From positions 1 to 64,000 of the forward strand of contig LNFE01000244.1 in the NCBI GenBank assembly GCA_001464575.1: 64,000 nt of DNA, given 5' to 3'. Source of the DNA: Acidobacteria bacterium Ga0077553 (GTDB taxonomy: Bacteria > Acidobacteriota > Terriglobia > Bryobacterales > Bryobacteraceae). Of this stretch, positions 43,181 through 51,948 are shown one piece after another (position 1 is the stretch's first letter; each line of letters starts with the position of its first letter). The notes beneath the pieces were generated by a model. It saw only the letters and a list, made by a program, of their open reading frames with translations. It did not search any database and was not told the DNA's origin. The position numbers were made by a program, and so were the translations under genes.

Positions 43181-44490
43181 CAGGTAGCAACCTCCAGGGC
43201 AGGGGCGGTTTCAATGGGTAAACGGACCACAATCCGGGTCCCCACTTGCGGGCGGGATTCCAATAAGAGCGTTCCGCCCAGTTTTTGGGCCCTCTCTTTG
43301 ATGCCCAGGATGCCGGTCCCATTCTGAGGCAGCCCCCGGTCGCTCAGCGAGAAACCCACGCCATCGTCCTGCACTTCGAGAACGAGCGAGTGTTCATCTT
43401 GCGCAAGGACGACCCGCACCAGCGACGCCCGCGAGTATTTCTCGCAGTTGTGAAGCGCCTCCTGGGCGATGCGGAAGATACAGGTCTTGGCGGAATCGGA
43501 GAGGTGCTCCCCCAGTTCAGCGCCGTCGAACTCCGTTCGAATCCCCGATCTGCGGCCAAAGTCCTCCAACTGCCATTGGAGAGCGGCCCCCAGTCCCAGG
43601 TCGTCAAGCAGACTGGGCCGCAGCAGGAGAGAGATATCCCGGACCATCCGGACGGTGCGTTCGGCGAGTTCGCGGCCCCGGGCCAACCGGGTGCGGGCGT
43701 CGCCGTCGGGCAGCATGGACATGGCATGCGAGATCTCCATCCGCAGGGCCGTCAAGGATTGGCCGACCTCATCGTGGAGTTCCCGCGACAGGGAACGCCG
43801 CTCTTCCTCTTGAATTTCGAGCAAACGCGCGGAAAGCTTTTCCAGTTCAAGCGAATGAATCTGGCGCTCCCGCTCGACGCGGGTGGCGATGCGCAGGCTA
43901 AAAAAGGCGACGGCCAGGCCAACGGCCAGCGATGCGGCTAACAGAAATACCAGCGTGCGCGTGGCCGCCGCCCGCTCGGCCAGGTAGCGGGTCTGCGCCT
44001 GTACGAGTTCCTGCCGGCCATCGTTTCGCAGCTCTTCAATCAGGGCAAAGGCCGAAAGCCGCCGCGGAACCAAAACAAGTTCAATATAGGAGTTGCCAGA
44101 ACCAGGTGCCGCGCGAAGTTCCGCCAGAAATACACTGAATTCGGCTCCCAGGCCTAGGGACTCAACACGCTTGGGCACAAGTTCCCGGAGCTCGGCTAGC
44201 GCCTGCTCCCCCTGCGCCTGCAACCCGTTGACCCGGGTGAAAAATCGGGCCTTCCCGGCGGCGGTGGGAGTAAGAAAATAGTCGCGAGAGTAGATGCCGC
44301 CCAGCCACACCGCCCGGCGGAACGACGCGATCGCTTCGTCCTTTTCGAGAAACCGGCTGTACGCCGCCGCCTGTTCGGGGCCGCCCACCGTCTGCAGGCG
44401 ATACGCTTCAAATGCGGACGCCGCCAAAAGCAGAAGAATCGCGGCGAAGCCTCCGCGCAGAACAACCAGGCTGTTGGACGACCTCTTCAT
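43180..44490 (-). CDS. Sensor histidine kinase (HisKA_3 type)
   Basis: 436 residues. The N-terminal membrane helix (LVVLRGGFAAILLLLAASAF), an extracytoplasmic region of about 145 residues resembling a CHASE3-like helical sensor, and a second helix (TLVFLLAASLAVGLAVAFFS) precede the dimerisation box EEERRSLSRELHDEVGQS with H239. The HATPase ends with the G-box region (GTGILGIKERAQKLGG, GTRIVVRLP). ATG 44490 was chosen because it leads directly into the membrane helix. It forms a NarL-type pair with the response regulator. The signal is unknown. Confidence 0.85.
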   Translation of the reverse strand: MKRSSNSLVVLRGGFAAILLLLAASAFEAYRLQTVGGPEQAAAYSRFLEKDEAIASFRRAVWLGGIYSRDYFLTPTAAGKARFFTRVNGLQAQGEQALAELRELVPKRVESLGLGAEFSVFLAELRAAPGSGNSYIELVLVPRRLSAFALIEELRNDGRQELVQAQTRYLAERAAATRTLVFLLAASLAVGLAVAFFSLRIATRVERERQIHSLELEKLSARLLEIQEEERRSLSRELHDEVGQSLTALRMEISHAMSMLPDGDARTRLARGRELAERTVRMVRDISLLLRPSLLDDLGLGAALQWQLEDFGRRSGIRTEFDGAELGEHLSDSAKTCIFRIAQEALHNCEKYSRASLVRVVLAQDEHSLVLEVQDDGVGFSLSDRGLPQNGTGILGIKERAQKLGGTLLLESRPQVGTRIVVRLPIETAPALEVAT

Positions 44491-44604
44491 CGGAAAAACT
44501 CCTCTCCAGAGTATCCCGTTCCGCTCTCGCAATCTGCTTCGCATACAGGGTTTGCAGTATTGCGGTAATCCGGCGGAGGGAATGTACTATGTGTTTCCCT
44601 CTCC

Positions 44605-45993
44605 ATGAAAATCGCTGCGCAGTCGGCGTCCGTGAAGCGCGCCCAAATCGAATTTCACAATTTCGCCTCCCTGGGGGAACCCGAGCGGGCTCTGCCCATT
44701 TACGCCGAAGAGAACGCCCGGCGAGGAGCCTTCCTGCGGAACCATTTGGCCTATGCGGGCTCGCTGACGCCCTTCCTCGAGATTGGCGCCAACGCCGGGC
44801 ACTCCTCCTACATGCTGGTCAATGAGTTCGGCGCGGAAGGGTTCGCCTCGGACCTCTCCGCCGATTCCCTGCGGCATGGTGTAGCCCTCGTCGAGGCTTG
44901 GAACCTGGAGCGGTCGCCCATCCGCCTCGCCGCCGATGCGCTGCATCTGCCCTTCGCCGATGGCTCCCTGCAATGCGTCGTCGCGTTTCAAATGTTGAGC
45001 CAGTTTCTGAACCTCGATAGCGTATTCGAGGAAGTGGAGCGAGTCTTGCGGCCGGGCGGAGTCTTTATTTTCGCCGAAGAACCCGTACGGCGGCGGATGA
45101 CCTTGGGCTGGTACCGGTGTCCTTATCCGGACACCATGAAGTCCTGGGAACGACGGCTGCACCGCTGGGGTCTCCTTGGGTATCTGGTGCGCGATGTGAT
45201 CGGCGCACATCAGGAGGAAAGCTTTGGCATCCGCCAGAATCACACGATGGTCCTTGAAGACTGGCGCAGCTTAGCCGAGCGGCACTTCGCCAGTTGGGAG
45301 TATGAACTCTATATCCCGGAGCGCGGCTGGGGCGAGCGCTGGGGCAAACGGCTCTTTGGCGCCGGACTCGGCGGAACGCTGGCCGCGGTCTGTAAGAAAG
45401 CGGGTTCGGCGCCGGCCGATCCGCGATCGCCGTGGGAACGGTTGCGCTGTCCGGACTGCCAAGGGGCTTTGGCACGGAAAGCCAATGGCGCGTTATGGTG
45501 CGCCTGCGGCTACACGGCGCCTCTCGAAGACGGGATTTACAACCTATTGGGCTCGGCCGAAAAACAGGAGTTCTATCCCGGCGACCGGGCCGACATCATC
45601 GACTTTTCCCGCGAGAGCCACGAGGCGCACCTGGGCTCCGGCTGGTACGAGTTGGAAGGGGTTTACGGCAACAAGTTTCGCTGGATGGGAGACCGGGCGG
45701 AGGCCCGGCTGAAGAACCTCCGCACCGGGCCCCAACGGCTGCGTATCCGAGGGCACGCGCACAGCAATCTCTTCGCTCAGGGGGTGGCTCCCTGGGTGCG
45801 GGTAACCGTCAATGGCCAGCCTTCGCGGCAGTGGACCCTCGAACGCACCGGCCTCTTCATCCTCGAAACTGACCTGCCGCCGGAGGCCCGCTACACCGTC
45901 GCCATCGAGGCCGGACCCGCCTGGAGGGTGCCCGAAGACGACCGGACCTTTACCGTCAATCTGTCCATGATCCGGCTGGACCCTCCCGATTAA
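44605..45993 (+). CDS. Multidomain SAM-dependent methyltransferase with zinc ribbon and C-terminal beta domain
   Basis: 462 residues. Residues 40-200 form a class I methyltransferase (motif I FLEIGANAGHS, 58-68; LPFADGSLQCVVAFQM; VLRPGGVFIFAEE). A Trm112-like zinc ribbon follows (CPDC at 282-285, CAC at 299-301, then YTAPLEDGIYNLL). The last 120 residues look like a beta-sandwich (RLRIRGHAHSNLF, VRVTVNGQPSRQWTLERTG). Trm112-type ribbons usually serve as methyltransferase partners, so here the partner is fused. The target is unknown, possibly a glycan or tRNA. Start ATG 44605 is divergent from the kinase. Confidence 0.7.
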   Translation: MKIAAQSASVKRAQIEFHNFASLGEPERALPIYAEENARRGAFLRNHLAYAGSLTPFLEIGANAGHSSYMLVNEFGAEGFASDLSADSLRHGVALVEAWNLERSPIRLAADALHLPFADGSLQCVVAFQMLSQFLNLDSVFEEVERVLRPGGVFIFAEEPVRRRMTLGWYRCPYPDTMKSWERRLHRWGLLGYLVRDVIGAHQEESFGIRQNHTMVLEDWRSLAERHFASWEYELYIPERGWGERWGKRLFGAGLGGTLAAVCKKAGSAPADPRSPWERLRCPDCQGALARKANGALWCACGYTAPLEDGIYNLLGSAEKQEFYPGDRADIIDFSRESHEAHLGSGWYELEGVYGNKFRWMGDRAEARLKNLRTGPQRLRIRGHAHSNLFAQGVAPWVRVTVNGQPSRQWTLERTGLFILETDLPPEARYTVAIEAGPAWRVPEDDRTFTVNLSMIRLDPPD

Positions 45994-47092
45994 ACGCAAC
46001 GCCCAGCCCCGGCCGCTCGGGTACAACATACTCGGGTCCATCCAACAGAATGGGTTCGGCCAGAAACTGGTTGGCGACCTCGAGCACGCGCGGGTTGTAT
46101 TCGCAAAGGCGGCTGTTGGGCAACGCGGCGGCCAGATGGACCGCCGCCAGAATCTGCGGCGCCAACGCAATGCTGACGTGGGGAACCAGCCGTTTCGCCA
46201 CCTTGCCGATCGCCATCGACTCCGTGATACCGCAGCGCCCCAGATCGGGCTGCAGCACCTTCGTAAAGGCGAGAAACGGCTGCAGCTCATAGCGGGTCCG
46301 ATAGCTTTCGCCCAGCGCCAAGGGGGAACGGGCGCGGCGCACCCAGCGATGATGTTCGTCGGTGTCTTCCGGTGGAAAGGGGCATTCCATCCATTCGAGA
46401 TCCAGGTCCAGCCCCGCGCCCGAAGGAAGATGCCACAAAGCATCCACGGCGAACCGGACCCGCGGGAATGCGGACTGGTACAGCCGGACCCGCCGGTCCA
46501 GTTCTGACCACGACTCTTCGAGATACACCTTGAAGAGACGAAATCCGCGGTCAACGTACTGCCGGATGAACGCCAAGCGCTCCTCGTCGGTAGCGCCGGC
46601 CACCCCGGAGACGTAAGCCGGAACCCGGTTCGCGGTGCCGCCCAACAGGCGCGAAACCGGCTGCCCGGCCAGTTGCCCCGCCAGATCCCAGAGCGCGATG
46701 TCCAGTCCCGCCATGGCGTCTAACTGATAGCCGCCGGTTTGGCCGCGCACCCGCATCGTGCTGTAAAGCAACTCCCGAATCTCACTGATCTCGGCCGGTT
46801 TCCCCGTAAACGGACGGCCCCGGAGCAGCGGCGCGAACAGCAGGTCGATAATCGTGCAGGCCACCTCGGGCACCAGGGGCGCCTGGGCCTCCCCCCAGCC
46901 GGTCATGCCGTTTGATAGATCGATGCGGACCAGAGCCGTCTCAAAATCGACGGGGTAGAGCACCGGATAGGCGGTCGACCACCGATAGCGGCCCTCTCCA
47001 CTGACTGCGGTGGGAGAGCCGGCGAGTCCACGCGCGGCCTGCGTATCGCGGGGAACGCGAACGGGGATAGCGGTTACTTTTTCAATGCGCAT
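45956..47092 (-). CDS. Enolase-superfamily dehydratase (mandelate racemase/muconate lactonizing type)
   Basis: 378 residues. N-terminal capping domain and barrel are typical. The metal ligands are D (FAVDALW), E (WMECPFPPED) and E (LALGES), with the barrel residues LQPDLGRCGITES and VPHVSIALAP. The expected KxK acid/base motif reads FRLFKVY, so the second Lys is Tyr. ATG 47092 has GGAG 5 nt upstream. It is transcribed away from the GntR gene 37 bp upstream and sits in a sugar-acid-type catabolic cluster. Substrate not predictable. Confidence 0.75.
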   Translation of the reverse strand: MRIEKVTAIPVRVPRDTQAARGLAGSPTAVSGEGRYRWSTAYPVLYPVDFETALVRIDLSNGMTGWGEAQAPLVPEVACTIIDLLFAPLLRGRPFTGKPAEISEIRELLYSTMRVRGQTGGYQLDAMAGLDIALWDLAGQLAGQPVSRLLGGTANRVPAYVSGVAGATDEERLAFIRQYVDRGFRLFKVYLEESWSELDRRVRLYQSAFPRVRFAVDALWHLPSGAGLDLDLEWMECPFPPEDTDEHHRWVRRARSPLALGESYRTRYELQPFLAFTKVLQPDLGRCGITESMAIGKVAKRLVPHVSIALAPQILAAVHLAAALPNSRLCEYNPRVLEVANQFLAEPILLDGPEYVVPERPGLGVAFNREGPAGSWTD

Positions 47093-47129
47093 GAGATCTC
47101 CGAATGTTGATAATTGAAACTGGAACCGA

Positions 47130-47903
47130 ATGAAACTTCGCCGACTGACCCGGAAACGCGCTACCGATGAAGTGTACGAAGCTCTGCGAGATGCCATTCT
47201 GACCCGCGGATTCAAGCCCGGCGAGCGCTTGCAAGTCGAGGAAATCGCCAATAAGTTGGGGGTGTCGTTGACTCCCGTGCGCCACTCCGTCCAGCGCCTG
47301 TGTACGGAGGGTTTGATCGAGATCCGGCCGCGCTCCGGCACTTTCGTCGCCACCTTGACCGTTGAGGATATCCAGTCGACCTTCGAGGTGCGGTGCGCCC
47401 TCGAATGCCTGGCCGCGGAGTTGGCCATCTCGCGCCTGACTCGGGCCGTCGAAAAGGAGTTTGACGAGCTGCTTGAGTTGCTGCGCAGGCCGGTGGACAA
47501 CGAAGAGGCGCTGCGGAAGCATGAAGAAGCCAACAGCGACCTCCACCAAACCTTGTTGCAAGCTTCGGGCAACAAACGCCTGGAAGAGGTTTACGCGGGG
47601 TTGAATGCGCATCTGACCATAGCACGGATCCACGCATCGGAGAGTCGAAAGGCGGAGACAGCGTTTCAAAGTAAAGAGTGGTTGGCGAGATTTCAGCAGG
47701 AACAGGCCGAACACGAGGAGATTGTGGCGGCGCTGAAGGCAAAGGACTTGCAGCGGGCGCGGGAGTCACTACGGAAGCACATCTATCGGGCTAAGGATGC
47801 GATGATTGCGTCGTTTGCAGCGGTGTCCGCACCAGCCAGCGGACGAGCAGGAAAGAAATCGGATGGAGCAGCCCCATCAGCACGAAAACGCTCGCATAAC
47901 TGA
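47130..47903 (+). CDS. GntR/FadR-family transcriptional regulator
   Basis: 257 residues. The N-terminal winged helix (DEVYEALRDAILTRGFKPGE, VEEIANKLGVSLTPVRHSVQ, RLCTEGLIEIRPRSGTFVA) is followed by an all-helical FCD effector domain (FEVRCALECLAAELAISRL, HEEANSDLHQTLLQASGN, EHEEIVAALKAKDLQRARES). It probably represses the surrounding catabolic genes in the absence of the sugar-acid inducer. The operator should lie in the 37-bp divergent gap. Its 3' end overlaps the convergent MFS gene by 113 nt. Confidence 0.8.
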   Translation: MKLRRLTRKRATDEVYEALRDAILTRGFKPGERLQVEEIANKLGVSLTPVRHSVQRLCTEGLIEIRPRSGTFVATLTVEDIQSTFEVRCALECLAAELAISRLTRAVEKEFDELLELLRRPVDNEEALRKHEEANSDLHQTLLQASGNKRLEEVYAGLNAHLTIARIHASESRKAETAFQSKEWLARFQQEQAEHEEIVAALKAKDLQRARESLRKHIYRAKDAMIASFAAVSAPASGRAGKKSDGAAPSARKRSHN

Positions 47904-48996
47904 ATTGGACCACCATCCAGCCCGTTAGCGCCGTAAACAATGTTCCGCCAAGTCCGTTGCCAAAGGCAAGCAGGCCGGCAACTGTGCCCACCACCTCCCG
48001 GGGGTAGATGTCATTCGTCAGCGTGGCTTGGTTCGTTTTCCATCCCATATGGGCAAACGTGACAACACAAATCAGCGCCAGGGAAACCGTACGGCTTTCA
48101 ACAAAGCCGACGGCCATCGAAAGCGGCATGAGGCAGGCAAAGGGCAACATCCACGCCAGCCTGGCATCCACCGGGCTCCAGCCGCGGCGGATCAGTTGTC
48201 CGGACAGCCAACCGCCCGCCAGACTGCCGGCATCGGCGGTCAGGTACGGCATCCATGCCAGCATCCCCATCTCGGCCACCGTGAATCCGCGTTGGTCGAC
48301 CAGATACTTGGGCAGCCAGAACAGGTAAAACCACCAAACGGGATCAGAGAGAAATCGCGCCGCCAACAGGCCCCACGTTTGGCGGTATCGGAGCATCTCG
48401 GTCCAATGCCGCTGGGGACCCGCCGCGACGGGCAGCGCCTCGGCGTGCCGGGTAACCAGCAGCCAGGGCACCAGCCAGACCAGTCCGAGCGCGCCGGTGG
48501 CAACGAAGGCGAATCGCCATCCATAGTGCAGTGCCAGCACCGTGATCACCGGCGGAGCGATCACCGCGCCCACACTGGCTCCCGCCTGGATCAGTCCATT
48601 GATGAACGCTCGATCCTTCGGCGCGTACCACTCCGAGACGCCTTTAAAGGCAGCCATGAAGTTGCCGCTCTCCCCGGCGCCAAGGAGGAACCGGAACGCT
48701 CCCAGCGACCACGGCCCCCGGACAAACGCATGGAGCATATTCGCCGTGCTCCACCAGACCATGAAAAGGCTCAGCGAGCGGCGCGTTCCCCAGCGGTCCA
48801 CAATGAAACCCGACCCGACGTACATCACCGTATAGGCGCCAAGAAACGCCGTCAAAACATTCGAGTACTGTTGGTCAGAGATGCCCAGCTCTTTTGTCAG
48901 GGTGGGCGCCAGAACGGAAAGCGTCTGCCGGTCGATGTAGTTGATCACCGTCGACAGAAATAAGAGGACGGCAATCCCCCAGCGCCATGGGGACAT
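47791..48996 (-). CDS. MFS transporter, anion:cation symporter (sugar acid) type
   Basis: 401 residues, twelve predicted membrane helices. The MFS loop 2-3 motif region (GSGFIVDRWGTRRSLSLFMV) and FLLGAGESGNFMAAFKGVSEW match the ACS subfamily that imports hexuronates and other sugar acids. Its start is 2 nt after the stop of the DHDPS-family gene, so they are one operon. It should import the substrate of the dehydratase and aldolase in this cluster. Confidence 0.8.
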   Translation of the reverse strand: MSPWRWGIAVLLFLSTVINYIDRQTLSVLAPTLTKELGISDQQYSNVLTAFLGAYTVMYVGSGFIVDRWGTRRSLSLFMVWWSTANMLHAFVRGPWSLGAFRFLLGAGESGNFMAAFKGVSEWYAPKDRAFINGLIQAGASVGAVIAPPVITVLALHYGWRFAFVATGALGLVWLVPWLLVTRHAEALPVAAGPQRHWTEMLRYRQTWGLLAARFLSDPVWWFYLFWLPKYLVDQRGFTVAEMGMLAWMPYLTADAGSLAGGWLSGQLIRRGWSPVDARLAWMLPFACLMPLSMAVGFVESRTVSLALICVVTFAHMGWKTNQATLTNDIYPREVVGTVAGLLAFGNGLGGTLFTALTGWMVVQFSYASVFVLMGLLHPISFLLVRWLVRTPLQTTQSSHP

Positions 48997-48998
48997 AT

Positions 48999-49901
48999 TT
49001 AGACAGCCACGCCGGCGCGAATGCGCTCCCGCAGAAAGCGCAGCTCCGCCAGGGAGGTCGCATCCAGGGACGCGGTCGGATGCCGAACCCTCGCCGAAGC
49101 AATGATCCCCTCGGCCACCAGGTTGTGTTTCATGGCCGATACACCCAGACCCGGTTGCAGTTCGAAACGGAGCAGCGGAAGAATTCTCTCGAACTCATCC
49201 CAGGCCGCCGCCAGGTTGTTGGACTCGAGGGCATTCCAGATGGCGACCAGTTCGCGGGTCAGGTCGCTGCCGGGCATCTGGCCGCGGGCGCCGCGCTGAT
49301 ATTCCTCGATAAAAAACTGACAGTTCAGGCCCCCAAATAGGGTTAGCGAGTCGCCGGTGGCCGCATGGAGGGCAGACGTCTTCGGAGCAGTCGGCGGCGC
49401 TTCCACCTTGACCAATCGAACGTGTTCGATCTCGCGGGCCATCCGCGCCAGCAGCGGAACCGGCAGGGGAACTTGGGTCAGCAGGGGAGCGTCCTGCACC
49501 ATGATGGGGATCGAGACAGCCTTGGAGATCTCACTGAAATAGTGCAGCAGGCCATCGCCATCGGTCTTCAGGTAATACGGCGGCAGGATCATCAGCCCGT
49601 CGGCGCCTAAATCCTCCATCTCTTTCGAGAGCGCCACCGCGGCGTCCGTCCCGGTGTGGCCGGAAGAAGCAATCAGCGGGACCTGCGGCCCGGCTTCGCG
49701 CCGGATCAGCTTCATCAGGGCAATGCGCTCTTCGGTGGAGAGGGTGTACCCCTCACTGGCGTTGCCGAATAGCCCAAGCCCATGTGCACCCTGCTCAAGC
49801 AGGTAATGGATCAGACGGGCCTGACTAGAGTAGTCAACTTGGCCCGTCTCGTCGAAGGTCGTGCAAAGAATCGGGAAGACCCCGCGAAGATGCTTGTGCA
49901 T
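48999..49901 (-). CDS. DHDPS/NAL-family aldolase or lyase
   Basis: 300 residues, TIM barrel of the dihydrodipicolinate synthase superfamily. The carboxylate-binding loop is GNASEGY, the catalytic Tyr lies in ILPPYYLK and the Schiff-base Lys in VRLVKVEAPP. In this operon with an MFS carrier and an enolase-type dehydratase, it most likely cleaves or dehydrates a 2-keto-3-deoxy sugar acid rather than acting in lysine synthesis. Start ATG 49901. Confidence 0.8.
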   Translation of the reverse strand: MHKHLRGVFPILCTTFDETGQVDYSSQARLIHYLLEQGAHGLGLFGNASEGYTLSTEERIALMKLIRREAGPQVPLIASSGHTGTDAAVALSKEMEDLGADGLMILPPYYLKTDGDGLLHYFSEISKAVSIPIMVQDAPLLTQVPLPVPLLARMAREIEHVRLVKVEAPPTAPKTSALHAATGDSLTLFGGLNCQFFIEEYQRGARGQMPGSDLTRELVAIWNALESNNLAAAWDEFERILPLLRFELQPGLGVSAMKHNLVAEGIIASARVRHPTASLDATSLAELRFLRERIRAGVAV

Positions 49902-49945
49902 TCTGAAATTTTATATCACAGACTGACGATCCGCGCTCCGGAGGA

Positions 49946-51904
49946 CTACGGCACCCGCCGCACCCCAACAATCTTCCACTGGCTCGTCAGACCCGCCAGC
50001 GTATTGGCCGCGGTCCACATGCCTACCGACGGGCCGAAGCCGGGCTTAAAGAACATGTTCAAGGTCAATGTCAGCGTGTTGCCCACCGAAATAGCGCTCG
50101 ATCCCTCGGTCGAAATCCGGCATTGCGAGTTCTCGATCGAATTGACGCCGCTGAGCAGAACCGATTGCGCGGCATTGCCATCACCGTTGTCCGGAATCAA
50201 GAACAGCAAATTGCCCGGCTTGTAGTAGGCAACGTAACAAGCCCGGCCCCCATCCACCGCCGTGTTCGTCAACGCCCAAACGGTCTGCAGGTTGTCCGTC
50301 GAAGCGACGTCCTGATAGCTGAACGAGATCAGCGCGGTGTTGCTTTCTCCCGCGCCGGGATTCGCGTCCACCGATCGGGGGAAGGCGACAAGCGACTCCG
50401 GAATAATCGACACCCCGGCCGTACGCCACCCCGAAGAGGCGTTGTTCACCGACCGGCCGGCCAGATAGACTACTTTGTTGCCCATGAAGTTGGGGGTGAA
50501 GGTGACGTTCAACGTCAAGGTCAAGGTGTTGCCGGAAACCGTCGCCGCCGACCCGCCGCCAAGGATCGTGCACTGACTATTGCTGACCGACCCCGCCCCG
50601 CCCAGCACGAGCGGACTGGAAAGGCCGCTCTCGGTACCCCCATCATTGACGAGATAGAGCACTCCCTGCGGGTACGAATACGCAATGTAGCAGGCGTTGT
50701 TCCCCACCAGCGCCGTGTTGATCAGGGCGTTTACGACGCCAATCTGCGAGACGGAGTCCTGATGGGTAAAGGTAAAGGTGAAAATCTGGGACATGCCCGT
50801 GCTCACGAAAGGGGCGGTACTCGTTGTCGAGGGCGCGATCGGCCCGACCCGGCGTACCCGGTGGCCGAGAGATTCGGCGATGACGAAAGCCCCGGACGGA
50901 TCGACGGCAACATCGGCCGGCGCGTTGAGCTGCGCGAAGGTCGCGTTCGTACCGTCGCCCGATGATCCCGGCGTGCCGTTGCCCGCTTCCGTCGAGATGA
51001 GCCCGCCTGGAGTGACTTTACGGATCCGATGGTTCGTCGTATCGGCAATCAGCAGATTGCCGGACGGATCGATAGCGATACCCTGCACGTTGCCGAGCCG
51101 TGCGGACGTGGCCGGGCCGCCATCGCCGGCGTAACCCAAACTGTTCGAGCCGGCGACCGTCGAGATGATCCCCGCCGGGGTGACTCTCCGCACCTTGCCC
51201 TGGAACTCTCCAATGTAGAGATTGCCCGCCGCGTCCATCGCCAAACTAGTGGGGCCCGCCAGCCCCGCGGCGGTGGCTTGACCGCCGTCCCCGGTCGAGA
51301 TAATGTTGCCGTTGCCCGCGTAGGTACTGATGATCCCGCCCGGAGTCACCCGCCGGACGCGCAGGTTGCCCAGTTCGGCGATGTAGAGATTGCCGGCGGC
51401 GTCCAGCGCCACATCGCTTGGTCCGTCCAAACGGGCGGTGATGGCGGTTCCGCCGTCACCGGAATAGCCCTGCTGGCCATTCCCAGCGTAGGTACTGATG
51501 ATGCCGCCCGGGCTGACCCGTCGAACGCGGTGATCCTCGGAGTCCGCAATGAAGAGGGTGCCATCGGGAGCGGCAACCACGCGCCGCGGGGAGCGCAGTT
51601 GGGCATTCACCGCGCTGACTCCGTCGCCGGAGTACCCCGATATCCCACTGCCGGCGTAGGTCGTGATGACTCCAGCCGGGGTTATCCGGCGGATACGGAA
51701 GTTGTTGGTATCGGCAATGAAAATGTTACCCGCGGCGTCGAAGGCCACGCCCGCCGGACCGGCGAGCAATGCCGACACCGCCGGACCGGTGTCGCCCCCG
51801 AAGCCGGACAATCCGGTCCCGGCGGCGGTCGAAATCGTCCCCTGCGCCCAAATCGCCCCGGATGATGTTAGCAGCAGGCTGGCGACGAAAGAAAGAATTT
51901 TCAT
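49946..51904 (-). CDS. Secreted NHL-propeller protein with two C-terminal Cys-pair repeats, paralog
   Basis: 652 residues with signal peptide MKILSFVASLLLTSSGAIWA. Six NHL-like blades are each delimited by the periodic motif (R)xVTPxGIIST(Y)AGxG, for example RRVTPGGIISTYAGNG. The C-terminal 290 residues are two copies of the ACYxAY/NSQC domain (VVNALINTALVGNNACYIAY and VWALTNTAVDGGRACYVAY). It shares full architecture with the protein at 17417-19354. The two genes are not adjacent, so this is a dispersed paralog pair. ATG 51904 was chosen at the signal peptide. Confidence 0.8.
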   Translation of the reverse strand: MKILSFVASLLLTSSGAIWAQGTISTAAGTGLSGFGGDTGPAVSALLAGPAGVAFDAAGNIFIADTNNFRIRRITPAGVITTYAGSGISGYSGDGVSAVNAQLRSPRRVVAAPDGTLFIADSEDHRVRRVSPGGIISTYAGNGQQGYSGDGGTAITARLDGPSDVALDAAGNLYIAELGNLRVRRVTPGGIISTYAGNGNIISTGDGGQATAAGLAGPTSLAMDAAGNLYIGEFQGKVRRVTPAGIISTVAGSNSLGYAGDGGPATSARLGNVQGIAIDPSGNLLIADTTNHRIRKVTPGGLISTEAGNGTPGSSGDGTNATFAQLNAPADVAVDPSGAFVIAESLGHRVRRVGPIAPSTTSTAPFVSTGMSQIFTFTFTHQDSVSQIGVVNALINTALVGNNACYIAYSYPQGVLYLVNDGGTESGLSSPLVLGGAGSVSNSQCTILGGGSAATVSGNTLTLTLNVTFTPNFMGNKVVYLAGRSVNNASSGWRTAGVSIIPESLVAFPRSVDANPGAGESNTALISFSYQDVASTDNLQTVWALTNTAVDGGRACYVAYYKPGNLLFLIPDNGDGNAAQSVLLSGVNSIENSQCRISTEGSSAISVGNTLTLTLNMFFKPGFGPSVGMWTAANTLAGLTSQWKIVGVRRVP

Positions 51905-51948
51905 GACTAAGTACCCTCCCTGCAGCATAACACTGCTCGAAAAAATAC

